A stretch of 64,000 nucleotides of DNA from Pseudomonas sp. ERMR1:02 (GTDB lineage: Bacteria; Pseudomonadota; Gammaproteobacteria; Pseudomonadales; Pseudomonadaceae), in NCBI RefSeq assembly GCF_002277815.1, contig NZ_NKJI01000008.1, forward strand, positions 1 to 64,000, in the 5' to 3' direction. The notes beneath the pieces were generated by a model. The model searched no databases and was not told where the DNA came from. It saw nothing but the letters and a program-made list of their open reading frames with translations. Both the position numbers and the translations under genes were made by a program. The stretch's first letter is position 1. The number at the start of each line of letters is the position of its first letter. Positions 48,969-59,284 of this stretch are shown here, piece by piece.

Positions 48969-49501
48969 GGCTGCTCCTCAAGCAGTCCCAGGTCCAGAGG
49001 CGGGGACGGAAACAACAGCGCGCGAACCCGTTCATCCAGTAGATCGGCGACCCGCACCCATTGCAGCAAGCCCTGCTCGTCCTTGCGAACCGGCCCCAGG
49101 TAAGGCGCCTGGCGGTTGTCCAGACCATAGGGCTGAAATTGCGCGGGGTCACAGCGCAAGGTGTCCGTGGCCTGTTCCAGAATCAGCCCGAGCAATTGCC
49201 CCTGTGAGCTTTCATCCGGCCGGTAATTGACCAGCACCAGCCGTGTGCTGGTGCGTGCCTGGGCAGGCGTACCGAAGGTCAATGCGCTGAGGTCGATCAC
49301 CGGCACCACCGCGCCGCGCCAGCCGAATACCCCGGCCACCCAGTGCGGCGCGTGGGCAATCGGTTTCAATGGCAAACGCGGCAGCACTTCCGCCACCTCG
49401 ATCGCCTGCAAGGCGTAGCGCTCGCTGCCGATGCGAAACACCAGGAACAACGCATGCAACGCCTGCTTCACGGCAGTGCGTCTGGCCGTCAGTTCGCTCA
49501 T
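48965..49501 (-). CDS. wspB: Wsp CheW-like coupling protein
   Basis: A 178-residue CheW-domain protein: FLVFRIGSERYALQAIEVAE, then HWVAGVFGWRGAVVPVIDLS and LGLILEQATDTLRC. It couples the receptor to the kinase and is the second such adaptor of the operon beside WspD. The start shares one base with the wspA stop. Confidence 0.5.
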   Translation of the reverse strand: MSELTARRTAVKQALHALFLVFRIGSERYALQAIEVAEVLPRLPLKPIAHAPHWVAGVFGWRGAVVPVIDLSALTFGTPAQARTSTRLVLVNYRPDESSQGQLLGLILEQATDTLRCDPAQFQPYGLDNRQAPYLGPVRKDEQGLLQWVRVADLLDERVRALLFPSPPLDLGLLEEQP

Positions 49502-51123
49502 CAGACTTTGAATCGCGAAACGCCACTGCGCAGCCCGACGGCCACCTGGCTCAGCTCGTCGATGGCGAAACTGGCCTGGCGCAAGGACTCGACGGTCTGG
49601 CTGCTGGCATCGCCCAATTGCACCAGCGCATGGTTGATCTGCTCGGCGCCGGTAGCCTGGGCCTGCATGCCTTCATTGACCATCAACACTCGCGGCGCCA
49701 AGGCCTGCACCTGATGGATGATCTGCGACAACTGCTCACCGACCTGCTGCACCTCGGACATGCCCCGGCGCACTTCTTCGGAGAACTTGTCCATGCCCAT
49801 CACACCGGCCGACACCGCCGACTGAATCTCGCGAACCATCTGCTCGATGTCGTAGGTGGCTACAGCGGTCTGGTCGGCCAGGCGTCGTACTTCGGTGGCG
49901 ACCACGGCAAACCCGCGACCGTATTCACCGGCCTTCTCGGCTTCGATGGCGGCATTGAGCGACAACAGGTTGGTCTGGTCGGCGACCTTGACGATGGTCA
50001 CCACCACCTGAGTGATGTTGCCGGCCTTCTCGTTGAGGATCGCCAGTTTGGCGTTGACCAGATCGGCCGCGCCCATCACCGAGTGCATGGTTTCTTCCAT
50101 GCGTGCCAGGCCCTGCTGTCCGGAGCCGGCAGCCACCGACGCCTGATCGGCAGCGGTGGAGACCTCAGTCATGGTACGCACCAGATCCCGCGAAGTTGCC
50201 GCGATTTCCCGGGAAGTCGCGCCGATTTCGGTGGTGGTGGCAGCGGTTTCGGTGGCGGTAGCCTGTTGCTGCCTGGAGGTGGCGGCAATTTCGGTGACCG
50301 ACGTGGTGACTTGCACCGACGAGCGCTGGGCCTGGGACACCAGGGATGTCAGCTCGGTCATCATGTCGTTGAAGCCGGTTTCCACGGCGCCGAACTCGTC
50401 CTTGCGCTCCAGGTTCAAGCGGCCACTGAGGTCGCCGGTGCGCATGATTTCGAGGATTTTCACGATGAGATTCATCGGTGACATGATTGCGCGCATCAGC
50501 AACAGACCGCAGAGACCAGCGGCTAGCACGGCGATCAGCAGGGAAATGCCCATGATGATTTTCGCAGTGAGTACCGCGTCATCGATGGCCGCGATGTCCT
50601 GGTCCGCCACTGCTTTATTTTCGCGAATGATGTCATTGAGTTTCATGCGCCCCGCGGTCCAGGCCGGGATCATCTGTTCGTTGAACAGCTTGATGGCTTC
50701 GGCACTCTGATTACGCTTATGCAAATCCAGTACGGCCGCGAGGATCTTGTTGTAATCCTCGTGCAGCTTTTCAAACGCCACCATTTCGACCTTGTCTTCA
50801 TCCGTGGTGATGGTGGCGCGATAGTCACTGATCGCGCTTTGCACATTGGCTTCGAAGGTTTTGAAGTCGGCGGCGTCTTCGGCAGAGATCCCCTGCCCTT
50901 CCTTCAAGCCGAGTATTTCCTGGGTCTGGATGAAACTATCAACCCAGGCGCTGCGAATCGAAGCGCTGTAATACACCCCCGGCAGCGCATCCTCACGCAC
51001 GCTGGCTTCGCTGGTTTCGATCTTCAACAGCCGCGAATACGAGACGACCACCATCAACAACATGATGGCGATGATTACCGCAAAGCTCGCCAAAATGCGT
51101 TGGCGCAACGTCCAGTTTTTCAA
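49501..51123 (-). CDS. wspA: Wsp surface-sensing methyl-accepting chemoreceptor
   Basis: A 540-residue transmembrane receptor. Membrane helix 1 is about residues 9-30 (ASFAVIIAIMLLMVVVSYSR), the periplasmic four-helix sensor runs to about 187, and helix 2 is IIMGISLLIAVLAAGLCGLL. A HAMP domain follows, then the signalling coiled coil with hairpin tip EKAGEYGRGFAVVATEVRRL. It reports surface contact or envelope stress to WspE. First gene of the operon, whose promoter must lie in 51124-51341; no clear boxes were seen there. Confidence 0.5.
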   Translation of the reverse strand: MKNWTLRQRILASFAVIIAIMLLMVVVSYSRLLKIETSEASVREDALPGVYYSASIRSAWVDSFIQTQEILGLKEGQGISAEDAADFKTFEANVQSAISDYRATITTDEDKVEMVAFEKLHEDYNKILAAVLDLHKRNQSAEAIKLFNEQMIPAWTAGRMKLNDIIRENKAVADQDIAAIDDAVLTAKIIMGISLLIAVLAAGLCGLLLMRAIMSPMNLIVKILEIMRTGDLSGRLNLERKDEFGAVETGFNDMMTELTSLVSQAQRSSVQVTTSVTEIAATSRQQQATATETAATTTEIGATSREIAATSRDLVRTMTEVSTAADQASVAAGSGQQGLARMEETMHSVMGAADLVNAKLAILNEKAGNITQVVVTIVKVADQTNLLSLNAAIEAEKAGEYGRGFAVVATEVRRLADQTAVATYDIEQMVREIQSAVSAGVMGMDKFSEEVRRGMSEVQQVGEQLSQIIHQVQALAPRVLMVNEGMQAQATGAEQINHALVQLGDASSQTVESLRQASFAIDELSQVAVGLRSGVSRFKV

Positions 51124-51341
51124 AGTCTGTCCTCGGGGCTGTTTCGAAATGCGGGGAGTATAACCGAGGGCGGTGGTTCATTTATAAGACGGGTACGCAC
51201 CACTTCTCATCCTGTCTATAAAAAGCAGGGATTGGCTCTGGTTGGGGACTTTCCGCCATATCGAGGGAGAAGCGCCAGTGGTGAATTGGCAGAAAGGGGC
51301 TGTGGATTGGTCATTGAGGGGTGTGGTGTGAGTACGCCGGA

Positions 51342-51434
51342 CCTGTAGGAGCCGGCTTGCTGGCGAAGGCGGCGCATCAATCGACATTGATGGCGGCTGA
51401 TACACCGCTATCGCCAGCAAGCCGGCTCCTACAT
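51342..51434. repeat. REP-type inverted pair, GAGCCGGCTTGCTGGCGA class
   Basis: Arms CCTGTAGGAGCCGGCTTGC and its complement. The 51124-51454 interval upstream of wspA holds this element and nothing else that I can identify. Confidence 0.5.
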
Positions 51435-51454
51435 CGCGACGACGGTTTTACGAC

Positions 51455-52174
51455 TTACACCACCGCCAGTCGCACCTGCTTTTCCAGTTCGGCCTTCAAC
51501 CCCGGCTCCAGCTTGAGCTGACGCGCCAGTTCATCGAGGTAGGACTTCTCCATGAAGCTCTCCTCATCCACCAGCATCACGCTGGCGATGTACATTTCGG
51601 CAGCCATTTCCGGGGTGCTGGCGGCGCGGGCGACATCGCTTGGGTCCAGAGGTTTGTTCAGTTCGGCGTGCAGCCAGTGTTGCAACTCTTGATCGTTGTC
51701 GAGCTTGGTGAACTCGCCTTCAATCAGCTCGCGTTCGCGCTCGTCTATATGTCCGTCAGCCTTGGCAGCGGCCACCAGCGCCTTGAGAATTGCCTGGCTG
51801 TGCTGCTCGACTTGCGCCATCGGCACACGATCAAGGGTTTGCGGTTCGGTCCTTGGCGCGCTGCCCTGCTGGGCCTGCCAGTTCCCGTATGCCTTGTAGG
51901 CCAGCACGCCCAACGCGGCGAGACCGCCATAGACTGCGACTTTACCGCCAACTTTGCGCGCCTTCTTGCTACCCAGCAGCAGCCCCATGGCACCGGCCGC
52001 GAGTGCACCACCGCCCGCGCCGGAAAGCAAACTGCCAAGTGCACCCGAGCCGCCGCTACCGCCAAGCAACCCGCCCAGACCACCAGACGCCTTGTTCTGC
52101 GCCCCGCCCGTCTTGTTCTGCAACATATCCTGTCCGGACTTGAGTAGCTGATCAAGCAATCCACGGGTGTTCAT
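51455..52174 (-). CDS. TerB-like / DUF533 (YebE) protein
   Basis: A 239-residue protein. A glycine-rich low-complexity stretch (residues about 31-62, GGLGGLLGGSGGSGALGSLL) is followed by one hydrophobic segment (VAVYGGLAALGVLAYKAYG) and a C-terminal TerB-like helical domain with AAAKADGHIDERERELIEGE, the acidic motif of the family. YebE-like proteins are envelope-stress associated in E. coli; the role here is not known. Confidence 0.5.
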   Translation of the reverse strand: MNTRGLLDQLLKSGQDMLQNKTGGAQNKASGGLGGLLGGSGGSGALGSLLSGAGGGALAAGAMGLLLGSKKARKVGGKVAVYGGLAALGVLAYKAYGNWQAQQGSAPRTEPQTLDRVPMAQVEQHSQAILKALVAAAKADGHIDERERELIEGEFTKLDNDQELQHWLHAELNKPLDPSDVARAASTPEMAAEMYIASVMLVDEESFMEKSYLDELARQLKLEPGLKAELEKQVRLAVV

Positions 52175-52379
52175 TTTCCGCCTCCACTAAAAGGTTTAAC
52201 CGGACCTTGAGGCCACCAGCCTAGATCGAAAGTGCCCGAGACCTGCCGCGAGAGTGCTTCCAGATGTTGCTCCGCCGCTTTTCCACTTGCCGCTTGAGGC
52301 TTGCGGTATGCGGCTGCTTTCAGAAAATTAGATATACACTCGAACAAATCGATAAAAACCGCCCACCGGTACGCTCTCC

Positions 52380-53294
52380 ATGATGACCTTGCGTCAGATC
52401 CGTCATTTCATTGCCGTGGCCGAGACCGGCTCTATCTCCGCCGCCGCGCAAACCGCGTTCATTTCCCAGTCCACCCTGACCCTGGCGATCCAGCAACTGG
52501 AACAGGAAATCGGCGTCGGCCTGTTCAACCGCCATGCCAAGGGTATGACCCTGACCCATCAGGGGCATCAGTTCCTGCGCCAGGCGCACCTGATTTTGGC
52601 CACGGTCGACAACGCCAAACGCAGCCTGCAACAAAGCACCGATCAGGTTGCCGGGCAGTTGATCGTCGGGGTGACCAGTCTGGTGGCTGGCTACTATCTG
52701 GCGGATTTGCTCACCCGTTTCCAGCGCGCCTACCCCAACGTCGAAATCCGCGTGATGGAGGATGAACGCCCTTACATCGAGCATTTGCTGGTCAGCGGCG
52801 AGATCGATGTCGGCGTGCTGATCCTCTCCAACCTTGAAGACCGCCACGCCTTGCAGACCGAGGTACTGACCCACTCGCCGCACCGGCTATGGCTGCCGGC
52901 CCAGCATCCGCTGCTGGAACACGACAGCATCAACCTCGCCGATGTGGCCCGCGAGCCGCTGATTCAGCTAAACGTCGATGAAATGGACCGCAATGCCCAG
53001 CGCATGTGGACCGCCGCCTCGCTGCAACCACGTATCACCTTGCGCACCGCCTCGACCGAAGCGGTGCGAAGCCTGGTGGCCGCCGGATTGGGGGTCTCGA
53101 TTCAGCCCGACATGACCTACCGCCCCTGGTCATTGGAGGGCGACATCATCGAAGCGCGGCCGATCGCGGACCTGAGTCAGACCCTCGACGTCGGCCTGGC
53201 CTGGCGTCGCGGTACCGCGCGACCGGCATTGGTGGACCCGTTTCTGACGGTCGCCCGTGAACAACCTCACGGTGGACGCAAGCCATCTATTTAA
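52380..53294 (+). CDS. LysR-family transcriptional regulator
   Basis: A 304-residue regulator. The N-terminal winged helix is LRQIRHFIAVAETGSISAAA then QSTLTLAIQQLEQEIGVGLF, and the effector domain starts at GQLIVGVTSLVAGYYLADLL. It precedes, on the same strand, the aldehyde dehydrogenase and amine-transport genes and is 105 bases from the first, so it probably controls them; the inducer may be an amine or its product. This last point is inference from position. Confidence 0.5.
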   Translation: MMTLRQIRHFIAVAETGSISAAAQTAFISQSTLTLAIQQLEQEIGVGLFNRHAKGMTLTHQGHQFLRQAHLILATVDNAKRSLQQSTDQVAGQLIVGVTSLVAGYYLADLLTRFQRAYPNVEIRVMEDERPYIEHLLVSGEIDVGVLILSNLEDRHALQTEVLTHSPHRLWLPAQHPLLEHDSINLADVAREPLIQLNVDEMDRNAQRMWTAASLQPRITLRTASTEAVRSLVAAGLGVSIQPDMTYRPWSLEGDIIEARPIADLSQTLDVGLAWRRGTARPALVDPFLTVAREQPHGGRKPSI

Positions 53295-53399
53295 TCGAAC
53301 GCCACCTTCAGTATTTAGTATTTGTCGACCTCGGGTCCGCGCACTAGTCTTGTTTTATCTAATAAAGACGGCCGGGCCCCAGTCACAGGGAGCGCCGCT

Positions 53400-54899
53400 A
53401 TGTCTACACAAGAAGCCACACCAGAAAAGAGAAACCGAAAAATGGCTGGCGCGCAGACCCCGTTGTTCACCGCGTTGTTGATTGATGGCGAATTGATCGC
53501 GGGCCAGGGATTTGTCGAACCGATCCTCAATCCGGCCACCGGTGACGTCCTGACGCGGATCGCCGAAGCCAGCACCGAACAAGTCGAAGCCGCTATCCAT
53601 GCCGCCCATCGTGCCTTCGCCAGTTGGTCGCGCACTACGCCGCAGCAGCGCTCGAACCTGTTGCTGGACATCGCCAACGCCATTGAAAAAAACGCCGACC
53701 TGCTCGCCCGCCTCGAAGCCTTGAATTGCGGCAAGCCGTTGCATCTGGCCCGTCAGGATGACCTGAACGCCACGGTCGACGTGTTCCGCTTCTTCGCCGG
53801 CGCCGTGCGTTGCCAGACCGGCCAGCTCAGCGGCGAATACCTGCCGGGCTACACCAGCATGGTGCGCCGCGATCCGATTGGCGTGGTGGCGTCGATTGCG
53901 CCGTGGAATTACCCGATCATGATGGCCGCGTGGAAAATCGCCCCGGCACTGGCCGCCGGTAATACGCTGGTGTTCAAGCCGTCGGAGCATACGCCGCTGT
54001 CGATTCTGGCCCTGGCCCCAGCGCTGGCCGAGATCCTGCCGCCCGGCGTGATCAACATTGTGTGCGGTGGGGGTGAAGGGGTCGGCAGCCACTTGGTCAG
54101 CCATCCCAAAGTACGGATGGTGTCGCTGACCGGCGATATCGTCACCGGACAGAAAATCCTCCAGGCCGCGGCAAAAACTCTCAAGCGCACTCACCTCGAA
54201 CTGGGCGGCAAAGCCCCGGTGATCGTCTGCAACGATGCCGACATCCAGGCCGTAGTCGAAGGCGTGCGTACCTACGGCTATTACAACGCCGGGCAGGATT
54301 GCACCGCTGCCTGCCGGGTTTATGCACAGGCCGGGATTCACGACCGCCTGGTGGCCGAGCTCGGCGCGGCGGTCAGCAGCCTGCGTTTCGCTGGCAGGCG
54401 CGATGCCGACAACGAAATCGGCCCGCTGATCAGCACCCGCCAGCGCGACCGCGTGGCCAGTTTCGTCGAGCGTGCCCTCGGCCAGCCGCACATTGAACGG
54501 GTGACCGGTGCAGCGGTGCATTCCGGCGCCGGTTTCTATTACCAGCCGACATTGCTGGCCGGTTGCAAACAGAGCGACGAAATCGTCCAGCGCGAAGTGT
54601 TCGGGCCGGTGGTGACCGTGACCCGTTTCGATCAATTGGAACAAGCGGTGGACTGGGCCAACGATTCGGAATACGGCCTGGCGTCCTCGGTCTGGACGCA
54701 GAACCTGGACAAGGCGATGCAGGTCGCCGCGCGGTTGCAGTACGGCTGCACCTGGATCAACAGCCATTTCATGCTGGTCAGCGAAATGCCCCATGGCGGG
54801 CTGAAGCGTTCGGGCTACGGCAAAGACCTGTCCAGCGATTCGCTCCAGGACTACAGCGTGGTGCGGCACATCATGGCACGCCACGGACAACATCTCTGA
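53400..54899 (+). CDS. Gamma-aminobutyraldehyde dehydrogenase-like enzyme (first copy)
   Basis: A 499-residue NAD(P)-dependent aldehyde dehydrogenase. The cofactor site is [20 protein letters not shown], the general-base glutamate is in [13 protein letters not shown] and the catalytic cysteine in [16 protein letters not shown]. The GQDCTA variant and the C-terminal [20 protein letters not shown] are seen in PatD/YdcW-like enzymes that oxidise 4-aminobutanal to GABA. Start 53400 has AGGGAG upstream; MAGAQTPL at 53442 is an alternative. It is closely similar to the copy at 59285; the two flank the ABC transporter. Confidence 0.5.
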   Translation: MSTQEATPEKRNRKMAGAQTPLFTALLIDGELIAGQGFVEPILNPATGDVLTRIAEASTEQVEAAIHAAHRAFASWSRTTPQQRSNLLLDIANAIEKNADLLARLEALNCGKPLHLARQDDLNATVDVFRFFAGAVRCQTGQLSGEYLPGYTSMVRRDPIGVVASIAPWNYPIMMAAWKIAPALAAGNTLVFKPSEHTPLSILALAPALAEILPPGVINIVCGGGEGVGSHLVSHPKVRMVSLTGDIVTGQKILQAAAKTLKRTHLELGGKAPVIVCNDADIQAVVEGVRTYGYYNAGQDCTAACRVYAQAGIHDRLVAELGAAVSSLRFAGRRDADNEIGPLISTRQRDRVASFVERALGQPHIERVTGAAVHSGAGFYYQPTLLAGCKQSDEIVQREVFGPVVTVTRFDQLEQAVDWANDSEYGLASSVWTQNLDKAMQVAARLQYGCTWINSHFMLVSEMPHGGLKRSGYGKDLSSDSLQDYSVVRHIMARHGQHL

Positions 54900-54982
54900 C
54901 TACGCTAATAAGAAGCCGTTAACGGCATGCTTCACCACGTTCAAAACTGCCCCGACCATAATTTAAAGAAGAGGGAAACCCC

Positions 54983-56134
54983 ATGTTCGTGCACAAGACC
55001 GCACTGCTCAGTGCAATCACCACAGCGCTGCTGGCCAGTGCAAGTGTCCAGGCCGCCGAGCCGCTAAAGGCTGTCGGCGCCGGTGAAGGCCAACTGGATA
55101 TTGTGGCGTGGCCCGGTTATATCGAACGTGGCGAAAGCGACAAGGCCTATGACTGGGTCACCGGTTTCGAGAAGGAAACCGGCTGCAAGGTCAATGTGAA
55201 GACCGCTGCCACCTCAGATGAGATGGTCAGCCTGATGGCCAAGGGCGGTTACGATCTGGTCACAGCTTCCGGCGATGCCTCCCTGCGCCTGATCGTCGGC
55301 AAGCGTGTGCAGCCGATCAACACCGCTTTGATCCCGAACTGGAAGAACCTCGACCCGCGCCTGAAAGATGCGCCATGGTATGTGGTCAACAAGCAGACCT
55401 ATGGCACCCCGTATCAGTGGGGCCCGAACGTGCTGATGTACAACACCAATGTGTTCAAGACCCCCCCGAACAGTTGGGGCGTGTTGTTCAATGCCCAAGA
55501 CCTGCCGGACGGCAAGCCGAACAAGGGCCGCGTGCAGGCTTATGACGGCCCGATCTACATCGCAGACGCGGCGCTGTACCTGAAAACCGCGAAGCCGGAA
55601 TTGGGCATCCAGAACCCCTACGAACTGACCGAGGTGCAATACAAGGCCGTGCTCGATCTGTTGCGCGCCCAGCAGCCATTGATCCACCGCTACTGGCACG
55701 ACACCACTGTGCAAATGAGCGACTTCAAGAACGAAGGCGTAGCCGCGGGTAGCTCCTGGCCATATCAGGTCAACGGCCTGATAACCGACAAACAACCGAT
55801 CGCCTCGACCATCCCGAAAGAAGGCGCCACCGGATGGGCCGACACCACCATGCTGCACACCGACGCCAAACACCCGAACTGCGCCTACAAGTGGATGGAC
55901 TGGTCGCTGCAACCGAAAGTCCAGGGTGACGTAGCGGCGTGGTTCGGTTCGTTGCCAGCGGTTCCGGCGGCGTGCAAAGAGAGCGAATTGCTTGGTGCCG
56001 AGGGCTGCAAGACCAACGGTTTCGACAACTTTGACAAGATCGCCTTCTGGAAAACCCCGCAGGCTGAGGGTGGCAAGTTCGTGCCCTACAGCCGCTGGAC
56101 CCAGGACTACATCGCGATCATGGGCGGCAGATAA
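54983..56134 (+). CDS. ydcS: Periplasmic polyamine-type binding protein (YdcS/PotD family)
   Basis: A 383-residue substrate-binding protein with signal peptide SAITTALLASASVQAAEP. The mature part has IVAWPGYIERGESDKAYDW and YDLVTASGDASLRLIVGKR, characteristic of the spermidine/putrescine-binding group and close to E. coli YdcS. Extra cysteines in the C-terminal domain (CAYKWMDW, AACKESELLGAEGCK) probably form disulfides. It is the first gene of the ydcSTUV-like transporter. GABA/putrescine is the likely ligand class; not proved. Confidence 0.5.
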   Translation: MFVHKTALLSAITTALLASASVQAAEPLKAVGAGEGQLDIVAWPGYIERGESDKAYDWVTGFEKETGCKVNVKTAATSDEMVSLMAKGGYDLVTASGDASLRLIVGKRVQPINTALIPNWKNLDPRLKDAPWYVVNKQTYGTPYQWGPNVLMYNTNVFKTPPNSWGVLFNAQDLPDGKPNKGRVQAYDGPIYIADAALYLKTAKPELGIQNPYELTEVQYKAVLDLLRAQQPLIHRYWHDTTVQMSDFKNEGVAAGSSWPYQVNGLITDKQPIASTIPKEGATGWADTTMLHTDAKHPNCAYKWMDWSLQPKVQGDVAAWFGSLPAVPAACKESELLGAEGCKTNGFDNFDKIAFWKTPQAEGGKFVPYSRWTQDYIAIMGGR

Positions 56135-56140
56135 CGCCTG

Positions 56141-56157
56141 AAGGTCCTTCGGACCTT
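56141..56157 (+). terminator. Small hairpin after ydcS
   Basis: AAGGTCC / GGACCTT with a TTC loop directly after the ydcS stop, followed by TAT. With the REP pair next to it, it may lower read-through so that the binding protein is made in excess over the permease. Confidence 0.5.
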
Positions 56158-56223
56158 TATCGCTGGCAAGCCAGCTCCTACAAAGTACACGGCCCCCTGT
56201 AGGAGCTGGCTTGCCAGCGATAG
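56158..56223. repeat. REP-type inverted pair inside the transporter operon
   Basis: CGCTGGCAAGCCAGCTCCTA and its complement, about 20 bases apart, between the binding-protein and ATPase genes; same arm class as 36803-36896. Another short hairpin, AGAGCGC / GCGCTCT, follows at 56222-56238. Confidence 0.5.
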
Positions 56224-56311
56224 AGCGCAAAGCGCTCTCTACCGATTCAGATTTTTCAGAAGTCCAGGCAGGGCCGCTGCGACGGCCTTCGCCTTTTTGG
56301 AGCACCGCACC

Positions 56312-57349
56312 ATGACGCTTGCAGTCCAGTTCACCAACGTTTCCCGTCAGTTCGGCGAAGTGAAAGCCGTTGACCGGGTTTCCATCGACATCCAGGACGG
56401 CGAGTTTTTCTCCATGCTGGGGCCTTCCGGCTCGGGCAAAACCACTTGTCTGCGCCTGATCGCCGGTTTCGAACAACCCAGCGCAGGCTCGATCCGCATT
56501 CATGGCGAAGAAGCCGCCGGGCTGCCGCCGTATCAGCGTGACGTGAACACCGTGTTCCAGGACTACGCGCTGTTCCCGCACATGAACGTTCGCGACAACG
56601 TTGCCTATGGTTTGAAAGTCAAAGGCGTCGGCAAAGCCGAACGTTTGAAACGCGCCGAAGAAGCACTCGACATGGTCGCTCTCGGCGGCTACGGCGAGCG
56701 CAAGCCGGTGCAGCTCTCCGGCGGTCAGCGCCAGCGTGTGGCCCTGGCCCGTGCTCTGGTCAATCGGCCGCGCGTGCTGCTGCTCGACGAGCCGCTCGGC
56801 GCACTGGACCTGAAGCTGCGCGAACAAATGCAAGGCGAGCTGAAGAAGCTGCAACGCCAGCTCGGCATCACTTTCATTTTCGTCACCCACGACCAGACCG
56901 AAGCGCTGTCGATGTCCGACCGCGTCGCTGTATTCAATAAGGGTCGCATCGAACAGGTCGACTCGCCGCGCAACCTGTACATGAAACCTGCGACCACTTT
57001 CGTTGCCGAATTCGTCGGCACTTCCAACGTGATTCGCGGTGACCTCGCGAGGCAATTGAGTGGCAATCCACAGCCTTTTTCGATTCGCCCGGAACACGTG
57101 CGTTTCGCCGAAGGTCCGCTGGCCAGCCATGAGATCGAAGTCAGCGGTCTGCTGCACGACATCCAGTACCAAGGCAGTGCCACCCGCTACGAACTCAAGC
57201 TGGAAAACGGCCAGACCCTGAACATCAGCCAGGCCAACAATCAATGGCAGGATGTCAGCGCTCAGCATCAGACCGGGCACCGCATCAGCGCACGCTGGGC
57301 GCGTGAAGCCATGATCCCGTTGCACGACACCGTAGTGGGCGGGGTGTGA
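56312..57349 (+). CDS. ydcT: ABC transporter ATP-binding protein (PotA/YdcT family)
   Basis: A 345-residue ATPase. Walker A is LGPSGSGKTTCLRLI, the ABC signature VQLSGGQRQRVALARAL, Walker B LLLDEPLGALD and the switch histidine IFVTHDQTEAL. The C-terminal regulatory TOBE domain includes FSIRPEHVRFAEG. Energises import by the two permeases that follow. Start 56312 (MTLAVQF) is the conserved one, with TTGGAG upstream. Confidence 0.5.
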   Translation: MTLAVQFTNVSRQFGEVKAVDRVSIDIQDGEFFSMLGPSGSGKTTCLRLIAGFEQPSAGSIRIHGEEAAGLPPYQRDVNTVFQDYALFPHMNVRDNVAYGLKVKGVGKAERLKRAEEALDMVALGGYGERKPVQLSGGQRQRVALARALVNRPRVLLLDEPLGALDLKLREQMQGELKKLQRQLGITFIFVTHDQTEALSMSDRVAVFNKGRIEQVDSPRNLYMKPATTFVAEFVGTSNVIRGDLARQLSGNPQPFSIRPEHVRFAEGPLASHEIEVSGLLHDIQYQGSATRYELKLENGQTLNISQANNQWQDVSAQHQTGHRISARWAREAMIPLHDTVVGGV

Positions 57350-57350
57350 A

Positions 57351-58298
57351 GTGAACACCTTGGCCATCTCTCAAACCCCGGCTGGCGGCTCGCCGCTACG
57401 CAGGTTTTCCAACCTGTTGTATCGCCGGCCAAACCTGTACCTGTCGATGCTGCTGGTTCCGCCGCTGCTGTGGTTCGGCGCGATCTACCTGGGTTCGTTG
57501 CTGACGTTACTGTGGCAAGGTTTCTACACCTTCGACGACTTCACCATGGCGGTCACCCCCGACCTGACCCTGGCGAACTTCGCCGCGCTGTTCCAGCCGT
57601 CGAACTTCGACATCATCCTGCGTACCTTGAGCATGGCCATCGGGGTCTCCATCGCCAGCGCCATCGTTGCGTTCCCGATTGCCTACTACATGGCGCGCTA
57701 CACCACCGGCAAGACCAAGGCATTTTTCTACATCGCGGTGATGATGCCGATGTGGGCCAGTTACATCGTCAAGGCCTATGCCTGGACGCTGCTGCTGGCC
57801 AAGGGCGGCGTGGCGCAGTGGTTCGTCCAGCACCTGGGGCTGGAGCCGCTGTTGCAGTTCGTTCTGGGAATTCCAGGCGTCGGTGGCAGTACCTTGTCGA
57901 CCTCGCACCTGGGGCGTTTCATGGTGTTCGTCTACATCTGGCTGCCGTTCATGATCCTGCCGATCCAGGCTTCGCTGGAACGCCTGCCGCCGTCGCTGCT
58001 GCACGCCTCCGCCGACTTGGGCGCCAAGCCGCGCCAGACCTTCATGCAGGTGATTCTGCCTCTGTCGGTGCCGGGCATTGCCGCAGGTTCCATCTTCACC
58101 TTCTCGCTGACCCTCGGCGACTTCATCGTGCCGCAACTGGTGGGCCCGCCCGGCTACTTCGTCGGCAGCATGGTGTACGCCCAGCAAGGCGCGATCGGCA
58201 ACATGCCGATGGCTGCAGCGTTCACCCTGGTGCCGATCGTGCTGATCGCCGTTTACCTATCCATCGTCAAACGACTGGGGGCCTTCGATGCGCTCTAA
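57351..58298 (+). CDS. ydcU: ABC transporter permease (PotB/YdcU family)
   Basis: A 315-residue permease with six membrane segments, first [20 protein letters not shown]. The EAA-type coupling motif that contacts the ATPase is [20 protein letters not shown]. It starts with GTG two bases after the ydcT stop and overlaps ydcV by 11 bases, so the three are a single translational unit. Spermidine/putrescine-type permease by family. Confidence 0.5.
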   Translation: MNTLAISQTPAGGSPLRRFSNLLYRRPNLYLSMLLVPPLLWFGAIYLGSLLTLLWQGFYTFDDFTMAVTPDLTLANFAALFQPSNFDIILRTLSMAIGVSIASAIVAFPIAYYMARYTTGKTKAFFYIAVMMPMWASYIVKAYAWTLLLAKGGVAQWFVQHLGLEPLLQFVLGIPGVGGSTLSTSHLGRFMVFVYIWLPFMILPIQASLERLPPSLLHASADLGAKPRQTFMQVILPLSVPGIAAGSIFTFSLTLGDFIVPQLVGPPGYFVGSMVYAQQGAIGNMPMAAAFTLVPIVLIAVYLSIVKRLGAFDAL

Positions 58299-59115
58299 AT
58301 CAGAGAAGCAAGGGGAGCAAGCCTCTTTAGGCCTGAAAATCGCAGCCTGGGGCGGGCTGGTGTTTCTGCACTTCCCGATCCTGATCATCTTCATGTACGC
58401 CTTCAACACCGAAGACGCGGCCTTCAGCTTTCCACCCAAGGGCTTCACCCTGAAATGGATCGGCGTGGCGTTCTCGCGACCCGACGTGCTGGAAGCGATC
58501 AAGCTGTCGCTACAGATCGCTTCGATAGCCACGCTGATCGCCATGGTCCTCGGAACGCTGGCATCGGCGGCGCTGTACCGGCGGGATTTCTTCGGCAAGC
58601 AAGGCATTTCGCTGATGCTGATTCTGCCGATTGCCCTGCCGGGGATCATCACCGGGATCGCGCTGCTGGCGACCTTCAAGACGCTGGGCATCGAGCCTGG
58701 GATGTTCACCATCATCGTCGGCCACGCGACCTTCTGCGTGGTGATCGTCTACAACAACGTCATCGCCCGCTTGCGCCGTACCTCCCACAGCCTGATTGAA
58801 GCCTCGATGGACCTAGGCGCCGACGGTTGGCAGACCTTCCGCTACATCATTTTGCCCAACCTCGGATCGGCATTGCTGGCCGGCGGCATGCTCGCCTTCG
58901 CACTGTCGTTCGACGAAATCATCGTCACCACCTTCACCGCTGGCCATGAACGCACCTTGCCGCTGTGGCTGCTCAACCAGCTCAGCCGCCCAAGGGATGT
59001 GCCGGTGACCAACGTCGTCGCGATGCTGGTGATGATGGTGACCATGCTGCCGATTCTCGGCGCCTATTACCTGACCCGTGGCGGTGAAAGCGTGGCGGGG
59101 AGTGGCGGGAAATAA
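58288..59115 (+). CDS. ydcV: ABC transporter permease (PotC/YdcV family)
   Basis: A 275-residue second permease with six membrane segments; opens with a soluble arm, then [20 protein letters not shown]. The coupling motif is [20 protein letters not shown]. Overlaps the end of the first permease. No further transporter component is needed; the next gene is a dehydrogenase 169 bases away, past a REP pair. Confidence 0.5.
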   Translation: MRSKSEKQGEQASLGLKIAAWGGLVFLHFPILIIFMYAFNTEDAAFSFPPKGFTLKWIGVAFSRPDVLEAIKLSLQIASIATLIAMVLGTLASAALYRRDFFGKQGISLMLILPIALPGIITGIALLATFKTLGIEPGMFTIIVGHATFCVVIVYNNVIARLRRTSHSLIEASMDLGADGWQTFRYIILPNLGSALLAGGMLAFALSFDEIIVTTFTAGHERTLPLWLLNQLSRPRDVPVTNVVAMLVMMVTMLPILGAYYLTRGGESVAGSGGK

Positions 59116-59142
59116 CCGAATAACCACTGAAGGAACCGAATC

Positions 59143-59233
59143 TCTGTAGGAGTGAGCCTGCTCGCGATGACTGACTGTCATTCAACAGTAATGTCGACTG
59201 TAAGACCGCTATCGCGAGCAGGCTCACTCCTAC
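59143..59233. repeat. REP-type inverted pair, GAGTGAGCCTGCTCGCGA class
   Basis: Arms CTGTAGGAGTGAGCCTGC and its complement about 40 bases apart, between ydcV and the second aldehyde dehydrogenase. Confidence 0.5.
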
Positions 59234-59284
59234 ATTTAGATCCGGTTCAAACAGAAAAATAAAAGTGATAGTGAGGACATAGCC

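Noticed and set aside
55214..57367. A 717-codon minus-strand open frame across ydcS and ydcT
   Set aside because: It spans two well-supported plus-strand genes and the REP pair between them; no recognisable protein features.
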